From positions 124,001-188,000 of the forward strand of contig JAFEFN010000017.1 in the NCBI GenBank assembly GCA_018240525.1: a stretch of 64,000 bases of DNA, written 5' to 3'. Source of the stretch: Pseudomonadota bacterium (lineage in GTDB: Bacteria; Pseudomonadota; Gammaproteobacteria; Steroidobacterales; Steroidobacteraceae). Shown one piece after another: positions 25,715 through 33,757 of this stretch (its first letter is position 1; the number at the start of each line of letters is the position of its first letter). The translations under genes were made by a program, and so were the position numbers. Below the pieces are notes generated by a model, which saw nothing but the letters and a program-made list of their open reading frames with translations, had not been told where the DNA came from and did no database searches.

Positions 25715-26032
25715 GCGAAAAAGCCGCGCGGCCGCTGAATCTTTGGCGCCCCTTGCACTTCGGCCGGTGCGCCCATATGCACGCCTATGCTGTGGCGCAG
25801 GGACGCGCTCAGCACTTCCCTGAGACCGCCGGCGCCGCCTGCCAAGCTCACGCCTCCTGTGAGCAGCCTGTGCAAAAGCTGTGCTAGATCTGGGCACAAG
25901 ATATGGGGTCTGGCAGGGCGGCCCTAAAGCTGCGTGATCGCGTAAAAATACCCGGGGCAGTTGCGGCCCGAAACCTCGTAAATATATGAAAAAATTAAAT
26001 AAAAATGGCATTACAAAATCCGGCTGCTGCGC

Positions 26033-26061
26033 TTGACGCACCCGGGGGTCGTCATTAGGCT
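26033..26061 (+). promoter_or_regulatory. sigma-70-like promoter upstream of nrdJa
   Basis: TTGACG (26033-26038), 17-nt spacer, TAGGCT (26056-26061). Good -35, weak -10. Initiation near 26068 would put the palindrome at 26072-26087 just downstream of the start point. Confidence 0.4.
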
Positions 26062-26071
26062 TTTGACCCCG

Positions 26072-26087
26072 ACACAAGATCTTGTGT
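26072..26087. promoter_or_regulatory. putative NrdR box
   Basis: Perfect 16-bp palindrome ACACAAGATCTTGTGT. It fits the form of NrdR boxes (ACAC-wATATATw-GTGT type), which repress ribonucleotide reductase genes, and stands before such a gene. NrdR normally uses two closely spaced boxes; only a degenerate relative (GCACAAGATATGGGGT at 25895) was seen, about 180 bp upstream. Confidence 0.55.
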
Positions 26088-26259
26088 TCGCGAAGGCGAA
26101 GCAAAGGGTCACGCGGTCGGGGGGAGGATTCAGGGCCTGACTGTCCATAAGGCAGCAGGCACCGGTAAGCGCGGCTCCTTGGAGCCCATAGCGTTTCGCC
26201 CGGTGTTCCCTGAGATCCGTACGGACAAGGCGTAAGAACATCGGAGCGCCGCGGATTAC

Positions 26260-29200
26260 ATGAACACAGTCGTAAAGATCGATCCCAAGGACATCGATGC
26301 CATTCCTTTCCAGGAGGCATCGCTCGACATCTGGGACAAGAAGTACCGCCTGACGGCCAAGGACGGATCGCCCGTCGACAAGACGATGGACGACACCTAC
26401 AAACGCGTCGCCCGCGCCCTCGCGGACGTGGAGCGCGAGGAAGTGCGCGAGCACTGGAACGAGCGCTTCCTGTGGGCGCTGCGCCGCGGCGCCATTCCGG
26501 CCGGTCGCGTGACCTCCAATGCCGGTGCGCTCGAGCACAAGCCGGCCACCTCGACCATCAACTGCACGGTCTCGGGCACGATCCGTGACTCGATGGACGA
26601 CATCCTCGGCAAGGTCCACGAGGCGGGCCTGACCCTCAAGGCCGGCTGCGTTGCGCCCGGGACTTGGGTTCGTACCGAGCGGGGCCTGGTAACCGCAGAC
26701 GAAGCTGTGGCGCAGAAGCACCGGGAGATCCTGTGCTACGACGTGGCCGCGCGCCGGTTTGAGCGCCGACCCATCCTGCGCCACCTGACGACTCACGTGC
26801 CGCACGCCGAACAGATCCGCATTACGACGGCAAGCGGGGTGCAGCTGACCACGTCGGTCAGGCACCCGGTACTGGTCTATCGCGATGGGGACCTTAGCTA
26901 CGTCCGCGCCGATGAGGTGGCGGTCGACGACGCCTTGGTACAGCGAGAGTTCTCTTGGGAAGCCGACAAGGCGCGCGCTCTGGAAGCCTGGTTCGCCGGT
27001 GCGCATCTGGGCGATGGCAGCGCTTACGCCAAGAAGTTCGCCTACAAGTCGACCCAGAAGGCTTGGGCGGCCAGGGCGCAGGCACTGGGACAGCGTTTTG
27101 TCTTCAAGATTCGCGCCGCTGAGCGCGAAGTGGTCGAGCGGTACGCAGCCTTCTTTGCGGGGGCCGCGCAGTCGCGCGCCAAGGTCGCCGCAGCGGTGAC
27201 GCGCAACGGCACCTCCGTGTGGGACTACACGGTGGCAAGTTTCGCGGCGTCGCGCGCTACCGAGCTGATCGACAATCAGGTTGGGGCGAAGTCCGCCACG
27301 GTGCACGTGCCGGCGTGGATCGCCCGCGAACCCGAGAAATTCTTCCTGCCCTTTCTCGCAGGTCTGATCGACACGGACGGTACGGTCAGCACCACCTATG
27401 GCAGCGTGACGGTTGCCACTGCGTCCGAAACGCTGGCGGCCCAGTTGCAGTCGCTGCTCGGTCTTTTCGGCATCCACGCGGGGATTACCCGGCGCAAGGT
27501 GCGCGAGCACGTGCTCAACGGGCATGTCGTGCGCGACAGCGGCGGTCTCATGGTCAAGATCTGCGACTCGGCCTTCCTGGCCGCGGTTGCGGAGCACATG
27601 GCGGATACCGGCAAGCGCCAGCGTATCCGCGATCATGCCACGACGTCCGGCCAGTACGACGTCTTCCAGATGCCGCCCGCCCTGCGTGCGGCGCTGGCGG
27701 CAGTGTCGGCAGATCTGTCGCACGACGAGAAGCAGCGCTTGGGCTTCTATCACGGCTACCATCTCCGTGATCGCGTGAGTCGCGTATGGCTCGACCGGTG
27801 GGCGAAGCGCTTTCCGGCGCTGGCTGACTCGATCCGTTTCGCGCGGACGCTCCGCCCGGTCGGAAAGATCGAGCGTGACCTGTCGCTCCCCGAAACCTTT
27901 TATGACTTCACCGTCGAGCGGCACAACAACTACTTGGCGGGGAACCACGGGCTTGCCGTTATCCATAACTGCGGCATCGGTTACGAGCACTCGACGCTGC
28001 GTCCGCGCGGAGCCTACGTCTCCGGAGCCGGTGCCTATACCTCCGGCCCGCTGTCGTTCATGGATATCTTCGACAAGATGTGCTTCACCGTCTCCTCCGC
28101 CGGCGGCCGCCGCGGGGCGCAGATGGGGACCTTCGACGTCGGCCACCCGGACGTCATGGAGTTCATCCGCGCCAAGCGCGAGAGCGGGCGCCTGCGCCAG
28201 TTCAACCTCTCGCTGCTGATCACGGACGAGTTCATCCAGGCGGTGCGCGAGGACCGCGAATGGAAACTATCCTTTCCACTGACGCACAAGGAATATGAAG
28301 CAGAGAAGCCTGATTTGAATGATGCTAATAAGTATCTATGGCGAGAGTGGCCGATCCATGACGGCTACGTAGTCAACGACGAAGGCCTGGTAGCCTGCAA
28401 AATCTACAAGACCCTACCGGCGCGGCGTATGTGGGACGTCATCATGACCTCCACTTACGACTTCGCCGAGCCGGGGTTCATTCTCATCGACCGCGTTAAC
28501 GAGATGAACAATAACTGGTGGTGCGAGAACATCCGCGCCACCAACCCATGCGGCGAACAGGCACTTCCGCCCTACGGATCGTGCCTGCTCGGGTCCGTGA
28601 ATCTGACGCGCTTCGTCAAGCATCCCTTCGGAGACTTCGCGGAGTTCGACTGGAACGAGTACCGCGAGGTGGTGCGTGTCTTCACGCGCATGCTCGACAA
28701 CGTCGTCGAGATCAACGGCCTGCCGCTGGAACAGCAGCGCGGCGAGATCCTGCGCAAGCGCCGCCACGGCATGGGCTTCCTCGGCCTGGGCAGCACCATG
28801 ACCCTGCTGCGCATGAAGTACGGCTCACCGGAGGCAGTGCAGTTCACCGAAGAGGTCACTCGCGAGATGGCCATCGCTGGCTGGGAGGCCGCGCTCGAAC
28901 TGGCGCGCGAGAAGGGCCCGGCCCCGATCATGAACGAGGAGTTCACGGTCACCAAGGAGATGCTGCGCAAGCGCCCGGAGATGGTGCGCGATGGCTGGAA
29001 GCCCGGCTCGAAGATCGCAGGCCGCCTGCTGCACGCCAAGTACAGCCGCTACATGCAGCGCATCGCCCAGGTGGCCCCGCAGCTGGTGCACGAGCTGGCC
29101 GAGATCGGCGCGCGCTTCACGCATCACAGCTCGATCGCGCCCACCGGCACGATCTCGCTGTCGCTGGCTAATAACGCCTCCAACGGCATCGAGCCCTCGT

Positions 29201-29730
29201 TCGCGCACCATTACTTCAGGAACGTGATCCGGGAAGGCAAGAAGTCCAAGGAAAAGATAGACGTTTATTCCTTCGAGCTGCTGGCGTACCGGGAACTCGT
29301 CAACCCGAACGCCCAACCGGGAGCGACCAACGATGCTGAAAGACTGCCGGACTACTTCATCGCCGCGGACGACGTCACTCCCAAAGAGCATGTCGAAGTG
29401 CAGGCTGCGTCCCAGAAGTGGGTCGATTCATCGATTTCTAAGACGGCGAACGTGCCTACGGATTTCCCCTATTCGCAGTTCAAAGACATCTATCTGTATG
29501 CACACGAGCAGGGTCTGAAGGGCTGCACGACGTTCCGCTTCAACCCGGAGGCCTTCCAGGGCGTCCTGGTCAAGGAGGCGGACCTGAAGAACACGACCTA
29601 CAAGTTCACCCTCGAGGATGGCTCGGTGGTCGAGGTGCGCGGCGACGAGGAGATCGACTACGACGGCGAGATCCACACCGCCGCCAACCTGTACGACGCC
29701 ATGCGCGATGGCTACTACGGGCGCTTCTAG
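26260..29730 (+). CDS. nrdJa: B12-dependent ribonucleotide reductase, catalytic subunit NrdJa, with intein
   Basis: 1156-aa precursor; after removal of a 441-residue intein the host protein is 715 aa. It is a class II (adenosylcobalamin) ribonucleoside reductase making deoxynucleotides without oxygen. Extein motifs: redox Cys in STINCTVSGT, KAG-CGIGYEHSTLRPRGAY around the intein, FDVGHPDVMEFIRAKR, the active-site NPCGEQALPPYGSC (radical Cys764, 323 after splicing; Glu766) and HHSSIAPTGTISLSLANNAS. The reading ends at YDAMRDGYYGRF, and the Cys-rich tail domain is encoded separately by the next gene, as in the split nrdJa/nrdJb of pseudomonads. Codon use is AT-richer in patches (about 28.26-28.42 and 29.22-29.5 kb). 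Confidence 0.95.
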   Translation: MNTVVKIDPKDIDAIPFQEASLDIWDKKYRLTAKDGSPVDKTMDDTYKRVARALADVEREEVREHWNERFLWALRRGAIPAGRVTSNAGALEHKPATSTINCTVSGTIRDSMDDILGKVHEAGLTLKAGCVAPGTWVRTERGLVTADEAVAQKHREILCYDVAARRFERRPILRHLTTHVPHAEQIRITTASGVQLTTSVRHPVLVYRDGDLSYVRADEVAVDDALVQREFSWEADKARALEAWFAGAHLGDGSAYAKKFAYKSTQKAWAARAQALGQRFVFKIRAAEREVVERYAAFFAGAAQSRAKVAAAVTRNGTSVWDYTVASFAASRATELIDNQVGAKSATVHVPAWIAREPEKFFLPFLAGLIDTDGTVSTTYGSVTVATASETLAAQLQSLLGLFGIHAGITRRKVREHVLNGHVVRDSGGLMVKICDSAFLAAVAEHMADTGKRQRIRDHATTSGQYDVFQMPPALRAALAAVSADLSHDEKQRLGFYHGYHLRDRVSRVWLDRWAKRFPALADSIRFARTLRPVGKIERDLSLPETFYDFTVERHNNYLAGNHGLAVIHNCGIGYEHSTLRPRGAYVSGAGAYTSGPLSFMDIFDKMCFTVSSAGGRRGAQMGTFDVGHPDVMEFIRAKRESGRLRQFNLSLLITDEFIQAVREDREWKLSFPLTHKEYEAEKPDLNDANKYLWREWPIHDGYVVNDEGLVACKIYKTLPARRMWDVIMTSTYDFAEPGFILIDRVNEMNNNWWCENIRATNPCGEQALPPYGSCLLGSVNLTRFVKHPFGDFAEFDWNEYREVVRVFTRMLDNVVEINGLPLEQQRGEILRKRRHGMGFLGLGSTMTLLRMKYGSPEAVQFTEEVTREMAIAGWEAALELAREKGPAPIMNEEFTVTKEMLRKRPEMVRDGWKPGSKIAGRLLHAKYSRYMQRIAQVAPQLVHELAEIGARFTHHSSIAPTGTISLSLANNASNGIEPSFAHHYFRNVIREGKKSKEKIDVYSFELLAYRELVNPNAQPGATNDAERLPDYFIAADDVTPKEHVEVQAASQKWVDSSISKTANVPTDFPYSQFKDIYLYAHEQGLKGCTTFRFNPEAFQGVLVKEADLKNTTYKFTLEDGSVVEVRGDEEIDYDGEIHTAANLYDAMRDGYYGRF
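26647..27969 (+). mobile_element. intein with LAGLIDADG homing endonuclease in NrdJa
   Basis: In-frame 441-aa insertion interrupting KAG/CGIGYEHS. N-terminal block A CVAPGTWVRTERG begins with the nucleophile Cys; block B is TTSVRHPVLV with the conserved His; a dodecapeptide endonuclease follows with WFAGAHLGDGSA and FLAGLIDTDGTVS, both keeping their acidic residue; blocks F/G are FYDFTVERHNNYLAGNHG and AVIHN ending in His-Asn, followed by extein Cys. All splicing residues are present, so it should splice, and the endonuclease looks intact. Removal restores the uninterrupted family sequence. Confidence 0.95.
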
Positions 29731-29755
29731 GCGCTCGTGCCCGAAGGAACCTGCT

Positions 29756-30493
29756 ATGACCGTCAAGATAGACCGCAAGATCGTCAAGTACTCGGTGCAG
29801 AAGCCCGAGGACAAGGCCGCAGCCGAGAAGGCCGCCGAGCTGGCCAAGGCCGCCACCGCGCCGCAGGTGGTCAAGGACCGCAACGGCCACTCGACCAACG
29901 TCATCCAGATGCACGAGAAGCTCGAGCGCCCGGAGATGCTGGTCGGCTCGACCTACAAGATCAAGACGCCGATCTCCGACCACGCGATGTACGTCACCAT
30001 CAACGACATCATCCTCAACGAGGGCACGGGCTTCGAGCAGCGCCGCCCGTTCGAGATCTTCATCAACTCGAAGAACCTCGACCACTTCCAGTGGATCGTC
30101 GCGCTCACCCGCATCATTTCCGCGGTGTTCAGGAAGGGTGGCGACGTCACCTTCCTCGTGGACGAGCTCAAGGCCGTGTTCGACCCGCGCGGCGGCTACT
30201 GGCAGCCGGGCGGCAAGTTCATGCCCTCGATCATCGCCGAGCTCGGCCACGTGATCGAGAAGCACCTGCAGACCATCGGCCTCATCCGCAAGCCGCAGCT
30301 TGACGTGCACCAGCAGAAGCTGGTCGACGAGAAGCGCGCCGAGTTCGAGGCGCGCACCAAGCAGAGCGATGCCTTCGCCAAGTCGCACTTCCCGGACGGG
30401 GCGCAGCTGTGCAACCACTGCAGCACGGCCGCGGTGGTGATGATGGACGGCTGCATGACGTGCCTGAACTGTGGCGATTCGAAGTGTGGCTAG
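29756..30493 (+). CDS. nrdJb: ribonucleotide reductase NrdJb (C-terminal subunit)
   Basis: 245-aa protein encoded 25 nt after nrdJa. It matches the C-terminal part of class II reductases: MTVKIDRKIVKYSVQ, SDHAMYVTINDIILNEG, RRPFEIFINSKNLDHFQWI, FDPRGGYWQPGG, FMPSIIAELGHVIEKHL, and a Cys-rich tail CNHC, then CMTCLNCGDSKCG. The tail Cys residues relay electrons from thioredoxin to the active site in this family, and a zinc-binding role has been suggested. ATG has GAAGGAA upstream. Split organisation is known in Pseudomonas. A terminator follows. Confidence 0.93.
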   Translation: MTVKIDRKIVKYSVQKPEDKAAAEKAAELAKAATAPQVVKDRNGHSTNVIQMHEKLERPEMLVGSTYKIKTPISDHAMYVTINDIILNEGTGFEQRRPFEIFINSKNLDHFQWIVALTRIISAVFRKGGDVTFLVDELKAVFDPRGGYWQPGGKFMPSIIAELGHVIEKHLQTIGLIRKPQLDVHQQKLVDEKRAEFEARTKQSDAFAKSHFPDGAQLCNHCSTAAVVMMDGCMTCLNCGDSKCG

Positions 30494-30543
30494 GCGGCAC
30501 GTTTCCTGACCGACCCAAACTGACAGACTCCGCAGCACTTTTG

Positions 30544-30569
30544 GAGGCGGCCCCGCGGCCGCCTCTTTT
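30544..30569 (+). terminator. intrinsic terminator of the nrdJ operon
   Basis: 9-bp GC stem GAGGCGGCC/GGCCGCCTC with a 4-nt loop followed by TTTTGTTTG, 50 nt after the nrdJb stop. Confidence 0.85.
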
Positions 30570-30586
30570 GTTTGCGGGTGCCGGCC

Positions 30587-30613
30587 AAAAAAAACCCCGC
30601 CGGAGGCGGGGTT
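30587..30613 (-). terminator. strong minus-strand intrinsic terminator
   Basis: 9-bp stem AACCCCGCC/GGCGGGGTT with a 3-nt loop followed on the minus strand by eight T residues. The only minus-strand transcript it could end is the putative small RNA, because no minus-strand gene lies between here and beyond 31 kb. Confidence 0.85.
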
Positions 30614-30763
30614 GGTCGCTTGCTTGTGTGTGGAGGAGAGTCTTCTCGTTGTTGTTGTCTGGCTGGCGCGCTGACCGACGGTGCCTCCTGGCTGCGGCGT
30701 TGCGCTCTTGTTTAGGTCATCCCGTGGCGACTGTTTCCTTCCCGACGGTTGTGCCGTTGGTGA
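30587..30763 (-). ncRNA. putative sigma-54-dependent small RNA (~177 nt)
   Basis: Candidate transcript on the minus strand from about 30763 (12 nt after the -12 element of a consensus sigma-54 promoter) to the T-run at 30594-30587. It begins with a small hairpin (ACGG-CACAA-CCGT), contains several GGA motifs (GGGAAGGAAACA, CGGGATGA, CAGGAGGC), an A/C-rich single-stranded stretch ACAACAACAACGAGAAGA of the AAnAAnAA type bound by Hfq, and ends in a strong terminator. No plausible coding frame matches its ends. No family was recognised; sigma-54-driven RNAs such as CrcZ are only an analogy. Confidence 0.6.
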
Positions 30764-30773
30764 CTAGATACAG

Positions 30774-30789
30774 AGCAACACTCGTGCCA
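30774..30789 (-). promoter_or_regulatory. sigma-54 promoter (-24/-12)
   Basis: Minus strand TGGCACGAGTGTTGCT: the full consensus TGGCAC-N5-TTGCW with exact GG-N10-GC spacing. Predicted initiation is near 30763. It points away from mltD toward the terminator at 30613-30587. Confidence 0.75.
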
Positions 30790-30838
30790 GCCGCCGGGCG
30801 CCCCCGCCCGATGCGACATGTTGTCCGCGCCACCCCGT

Positions 30839-30862
30839 GAAGTGTGACGCAATGCACACTTC
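30839..30862. promoter_or_regulatory. inverted repeat, possible enhancer site for the sigma-54 promoter
   Basis: Perfect repeat GAAGTGTG-N8-CACACTTC centred about 87 bp upstream of the predicted sigma-54 start, the usual distance for an enhancer-binding-protein site. A smaller palindrome GACA-TGT-TGTC lies between (30815-30825). The cognate activator is unknown. Confidence 0.5.
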
Positions 30863-31045
30863 CCGCGCCCCGGGGGCCCCCGCGACGGGTCGCGCCGGCC
30901 ACCCCGGCGCCCGGCTGGAAACATCCGCCGCTCGCGACTGTCAAAAACCCCGACGCCCAGGGAGGCGCCGCGCCGCACCTTGCCGACTGCCTGCTGCGCA
31001 AGTCCTTGAACCTGTGCAGGAAGCCGACCCGACCGTGGTGTGTAA

Positions 31046-33121
31046 ATGAACCCGACAGGACCGCTGGGTCCCCGCCGCCCGCTGCTGTGGGCCTGCTGCG
31101 CCCTTGTCCAGCTGCTGCTCTTCGCCGCGCCGGTGCGCGCCGAGAATCCGGTGCCCCGTCCCCCGGAGCTCGAGCGCGACGTGCAGTTCTGGATCCGCGT
31201 GTACTCGCAGATCGACACCAACTCCGGCTTCCTGCACGACGAGCACAACCTCGCCATCGTCTACGACACCCTGCACTTCGCCCCGAACACCACCCCCTCG
31301 GAACGCCAGCGCACGGTCGACGGCGAACGTGACCGCATCGCCGCGGCCCTGAAGCGCATCGCCGCCGGCGAGACCCCGCTGTCGGCCGATGAACAGCGCA
31401 TCAAGGAGCTCTGGGGCGCGGAGGGCACCCCGGAGCGCCTCGCCGAGGCGGTCGATGACATCCGCTTCCAGCTCGGGCAGTCGGACCGCTTCCGCGCCGG
31501 CCTGGTGCGCTCGGGTGCCTGGAAGACCCACATCGAGGAGACCCTGGCCAACCTCGGCCTGCCGGCGGAGCTGGCGGTGCTGCCGCACGTGGAATCCTCG
31601 TTCAATCCGGCGGCGTACTCCAAGGTCGGCGCCGCGGGCCTGTTCCAGTTCATGCGCTCCACCGGACGGCGCTACATGCGCATCGACTCGGCGGTGGATG
31701 ACCGCCTGGACCCGTTCCGCGCCACCGAGGCGGCCGCGCAGCTGCTCACCTACAACTACCGGCTGCTGGGCACCTGGCCGCTGGCCCTGACCGCCTACAA
31801 CCACGGCAGCGCGGGCGTGCTGCGCGCCAAGGAGGCGATGGGCACCGACGACATCGTCAAGATCGTGCGCGGCTACAACGGGCGGACCTTCGGCTTCGCC
31901 TCGCGCAACTTCTACGTCTCCTTCCTCGCGGCGCTGGAGATCGACCGCAACCCGGAGAAGTACTTCGGTCCGCTGCAGAGGGACCCGGAAGCGCGCTTCC
32001 GCGAGGTGCAGATGCCGGCCTACGTCTCCATGAGCGCGCTCACGCGCACGCTCAAGATCGACAGCGCGCGGCTGCGTCCCCTCAACCCGGGGTTGCTGCC
32101 GCCGGTGTGGTCCGGGGCGCAGCGGGTGCCGAAGGCCTACCACCTGCGCCTGCCGCTCGAGGGGGACGCCTGGACGAGCGAGCGCCTCGCCCAGCGCCTG
32201 GCCCCCGGGGACATGTTCACCGCGCAGCGCGGACCCGAGCGCTACCGGGTGCAGAAGGGCGACACGCTGGCTAGCATCGCCGCCACGTACGAGGTGTCGG
32301 TCGAGTCCCTGGCGCGCCTGAACCACCTGCGCACCAGCGCACGCGTGAGCCCGGGCAAGGTACTGGTGCTGCCCGAGCCGGCCCCGGCGGTCGTGGTCGC
32401 CGCAGTGCCCGCGCCGGCACCGGCCGCGCCCGCCGGCGCCGCCCTGGCCAGCACCGTGGCGCCGCCCTCCAGGGGCGGCGCCGTCCCGGCGGCGGTGGCG
32501 CAGCGCGAGAGCGCCGAGGATGCCGAGGCCGCCGCCAGCTCGGCCAGTGCGGCGAGCCTGGCGGCCAAGCCCGCGCGGGCGCGCGTGGCGACGGTCACTG
32601 TCGAGGTGCTGACCGCCGCGCAGGCCGAGGCCCTGGGTCCTTCGCTGGGGCCGGCCCCGGATGCGGAGCAGAATGCCGACCCGACCGACTACGGCGTCGC
32701 CCGCGACGACACCATCCGCGTGGCCACCGACGAGACCCTGGGCCACATCGCCGACTGGTCAGGCCTGAGCGCCGGCCGCCTGCGCGAGCTGAACCACCTG
32801 AGCGCGCGCGCCGCCCTGCGGGTCGGCGAGCGCCTGAAGCTGGAGTTCAAGGGCAGCGGGACGCGCGAGACCTTCGAGTCGCGCCGCAAGGAGTACCACC
32901 GCACCGTCCAGGCGAGCTACTTCGCCGCGCACCGTATCATCGGCACGCAGGTGTACATCGCCCGGTCCGGTGACTCGCTCTGGACCATCACGCAGCGCGG
33001 CGGCCAGCTACCGCAGTGGCTGCTGCAGCAGTACAACCCGTCGCTCGACTTTAGCGACCTGCGCGCCGGCACCCAGGTGGTCATGCCGCGGGTGGAGGAG
33101 GTCTCCGGTGCCGGCGGCTGA
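31046..33121 (+). CDS. mltD: MltD-like membrane-bound lytic transglycosylase with three LysM domains
   Basis: 691-aa periplasmic murein lytic transglycosylase. Signal peptide ending AAPVRA, then an SLT domain at about residues 165-290 with catalytic Glu in LPHVESSFNP (about 183), AAGLFQFM, and ALTAYNHGSAGV. A linker precedes LysM repeats near 400 (YRVQKGDTLASIAATYEVS), 556 (IRVATDETLGHIADWSGLS) and 636 (VYIARSGDSLWTITQRGG) that bind peptidoglycan; an Ala/Pro-rich spacer separates the first two. There is no lipobox, unlike E. coli MltD. No good ribosome-binding site precedes the ATG. Followed by an L,D-transpeptidase. Confidence 0.92.
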   Translation: MNPTGPLGPRRPLLWACCALVQLLLFAAPVRAENPVPRPPELERDVQFWIRVYSQIDTNSGFLHDEHNLAIVYDTLHFAPNTTPSERQRTVDGERDRIAAALKRIAAGETPLSADEQRIKELWGAEGTPERLAEAVDDIRFQLGQSDRFRAGLVRSGAWKTHIEETLANLGLPAELAVLPHVESSFNPAAYSKVGAAGLFQFMRSTGRRYMRIDSAVDDRLDPFRATEAAAQLLTYNYRLLGTWPLALTAYNHGSAGVLRAKEAMGTDDIVKIVRGYNGRTFGFASRNFYVSFLAALEIDRNPEKYFGPLQRDPEARFREVQMPAYVSMSALTRTLKIDSARLRPLNPGLLPPVWSGAQRVPKAYHLRLPLEGDAWTSERLAQRLAPGDMFTAQRGPERYRVQKGDTLASIAATYEVSVESLARLNHLRTSARVSPGKVLVLPEPAPAVVVAAVPAPAPAAPAGAALASTVAPPSRGGAVPAAVAQRESAEDAEAAASSASAASLAAKPARARVATVTVEVLTAAQAEALGPSLGPAPDAEQNADPTDYGVARDDTIRVATDETLGHIADWSGLSAGRLRELNHLSARAALRVGERLKLEFKGSGTRETFESRRKEYHRTVQASYFAAHRIIGTQVYIARSGDSLWTITQRGGQLPQWLLQQYNPSLDFSDLRAGTQVVMPRVEEVSGAGG

Positions 33122-33175
33122 GGACCGCGTGCGCGGGTGTGACCTGCAGCCGTGTCCCGGCCGCCCGTCCCTGCC

Positions 33176-33181
33176 TATAAT
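33176..33181 (+). promoter_or_regulatory. -10 element before the L,D-transpeptidase gene
   Basis: A perfect TATAAT lies 31 nt before the ATG; no recognisable -35 at the right distance. Confidence 0.45.
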
Positions 33182-33212
33182 TCATCCAGTGGAGGTCCTT
33201 AAGCGGAGCAAG

Positions 33213-33755
33213 ATGCGTCTCGTGACCCTCGCTGCCGCCCTCGTGCTCGGATGCACCTGGTCGGTGGGACACAGCGACGGCGTGCCGGAACCGCCGGCGG
33301 CCAGCCCCGAGCCCCCGTCAGACAAGCTGCCGAGCGTGGATCGCGTGGTGGTGCACAAGGCCGAGCGCCGCCTCATCCTGATGCATGGCGGCAACGTCGT
33401 GCGCAGCTACCACGTCCAGCTCGGGCTGAACCCGCAGGGGCAGAAGCAGCGCTCGGGGGACTTCCGCACCCCGGAGGGCACCTACCGCCTGGACCGGCGC
33501 AACCCGCGCAGTGACTTCTTCCTGTCCATCAAGGTGTCGTACCCGAACGAGCAGGACCTGCGCCGCGCCCGCGCGCAGCACTGGGACACCGGCGGCTCGA
33601 TCATGATCCACGGGCTGCCCAACGTGCTCAAGCACGACGAGGACTACTACGCCTCCCACGACTGGACCGACGGCTGCGTGGCCGTCTCCAACGCCGACAT
33701 GGTGGAGATCTGGATGCTCGTGCCCGACGACGTGCCGATCGACATCACCCCCTGA
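33213..33755 (+). CDS. L,D-transpeptidase (YkuD domain)
   Basis: 180-aa cell-wall enzyme making 3-3 cross-links or attaching proteins to peptidoglycan. A hydrophobic signal with VLGC suggests a lipoprotein. The YkuD domain starts RVVVHKAERRLILMHGGNVV, continues QLGLNPQGQKQRSGDFRTPE, GTYRLDRRNPRSDFFLSIKV, and has the active-site IMIHGLPN and DWTDGCVAVSNADM with catalytic His and Cys. ATG at 33213 has GGAG 6 nt upstream. It is 2 nt from the GTG of ppnN, so the two are co-transcribed. Confidence 0.92.
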   Translation: MRLVTLAAALVLGCTWSVGHSDGVPEPPAASPEPPSDKLPSVDRVVVHKAERRLILMHGGNVVRSYHVQLGLNPQGQKQRSGDFRTPEGTYRLDRRNPRSDFFLSIKVSYPNEQDLRRARAQHWDTGGSIMIHGLPNVLKHDEDYYASHDWTDGCVAVSNADMVEIWMLVPDDVPIDITP

Positions 33756-33757
33756 GC

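Larger units (their letters stand above)
25622..26259. other. 638-bp intergenic region between hsp20 and nrdJa
   Basis: Contains the hsp20 heat-shock promoter near 25.7 kb, an AT-rich block at about 25980-26020 (unusual in this genome), a sigma-70-like promoter at 26033-26061 and a 16-bp palindrome at 26072-26087. About 170 nt of untranslated leader precede nrdJa. No convincing small gene was found, and no B12-riboswitch core was recognised. Confidence 0.6.

Noticed and set aside
26088..26259. Cobalamin riboswitch before the B12-dependent reductase
   Set aside because: No B12-box-like core (GACCTGCC-type) or its conserved surroundings could be found in the leader.
30712..31257. 181-aa minus-strand frame covering the intergenic gap and the mltD start
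   Set aside because: Low-complexity Arg/Ser/Gly composition, no ribosome-binding site, overlaps mltD antisense and runs across the sigma-54 promoter.
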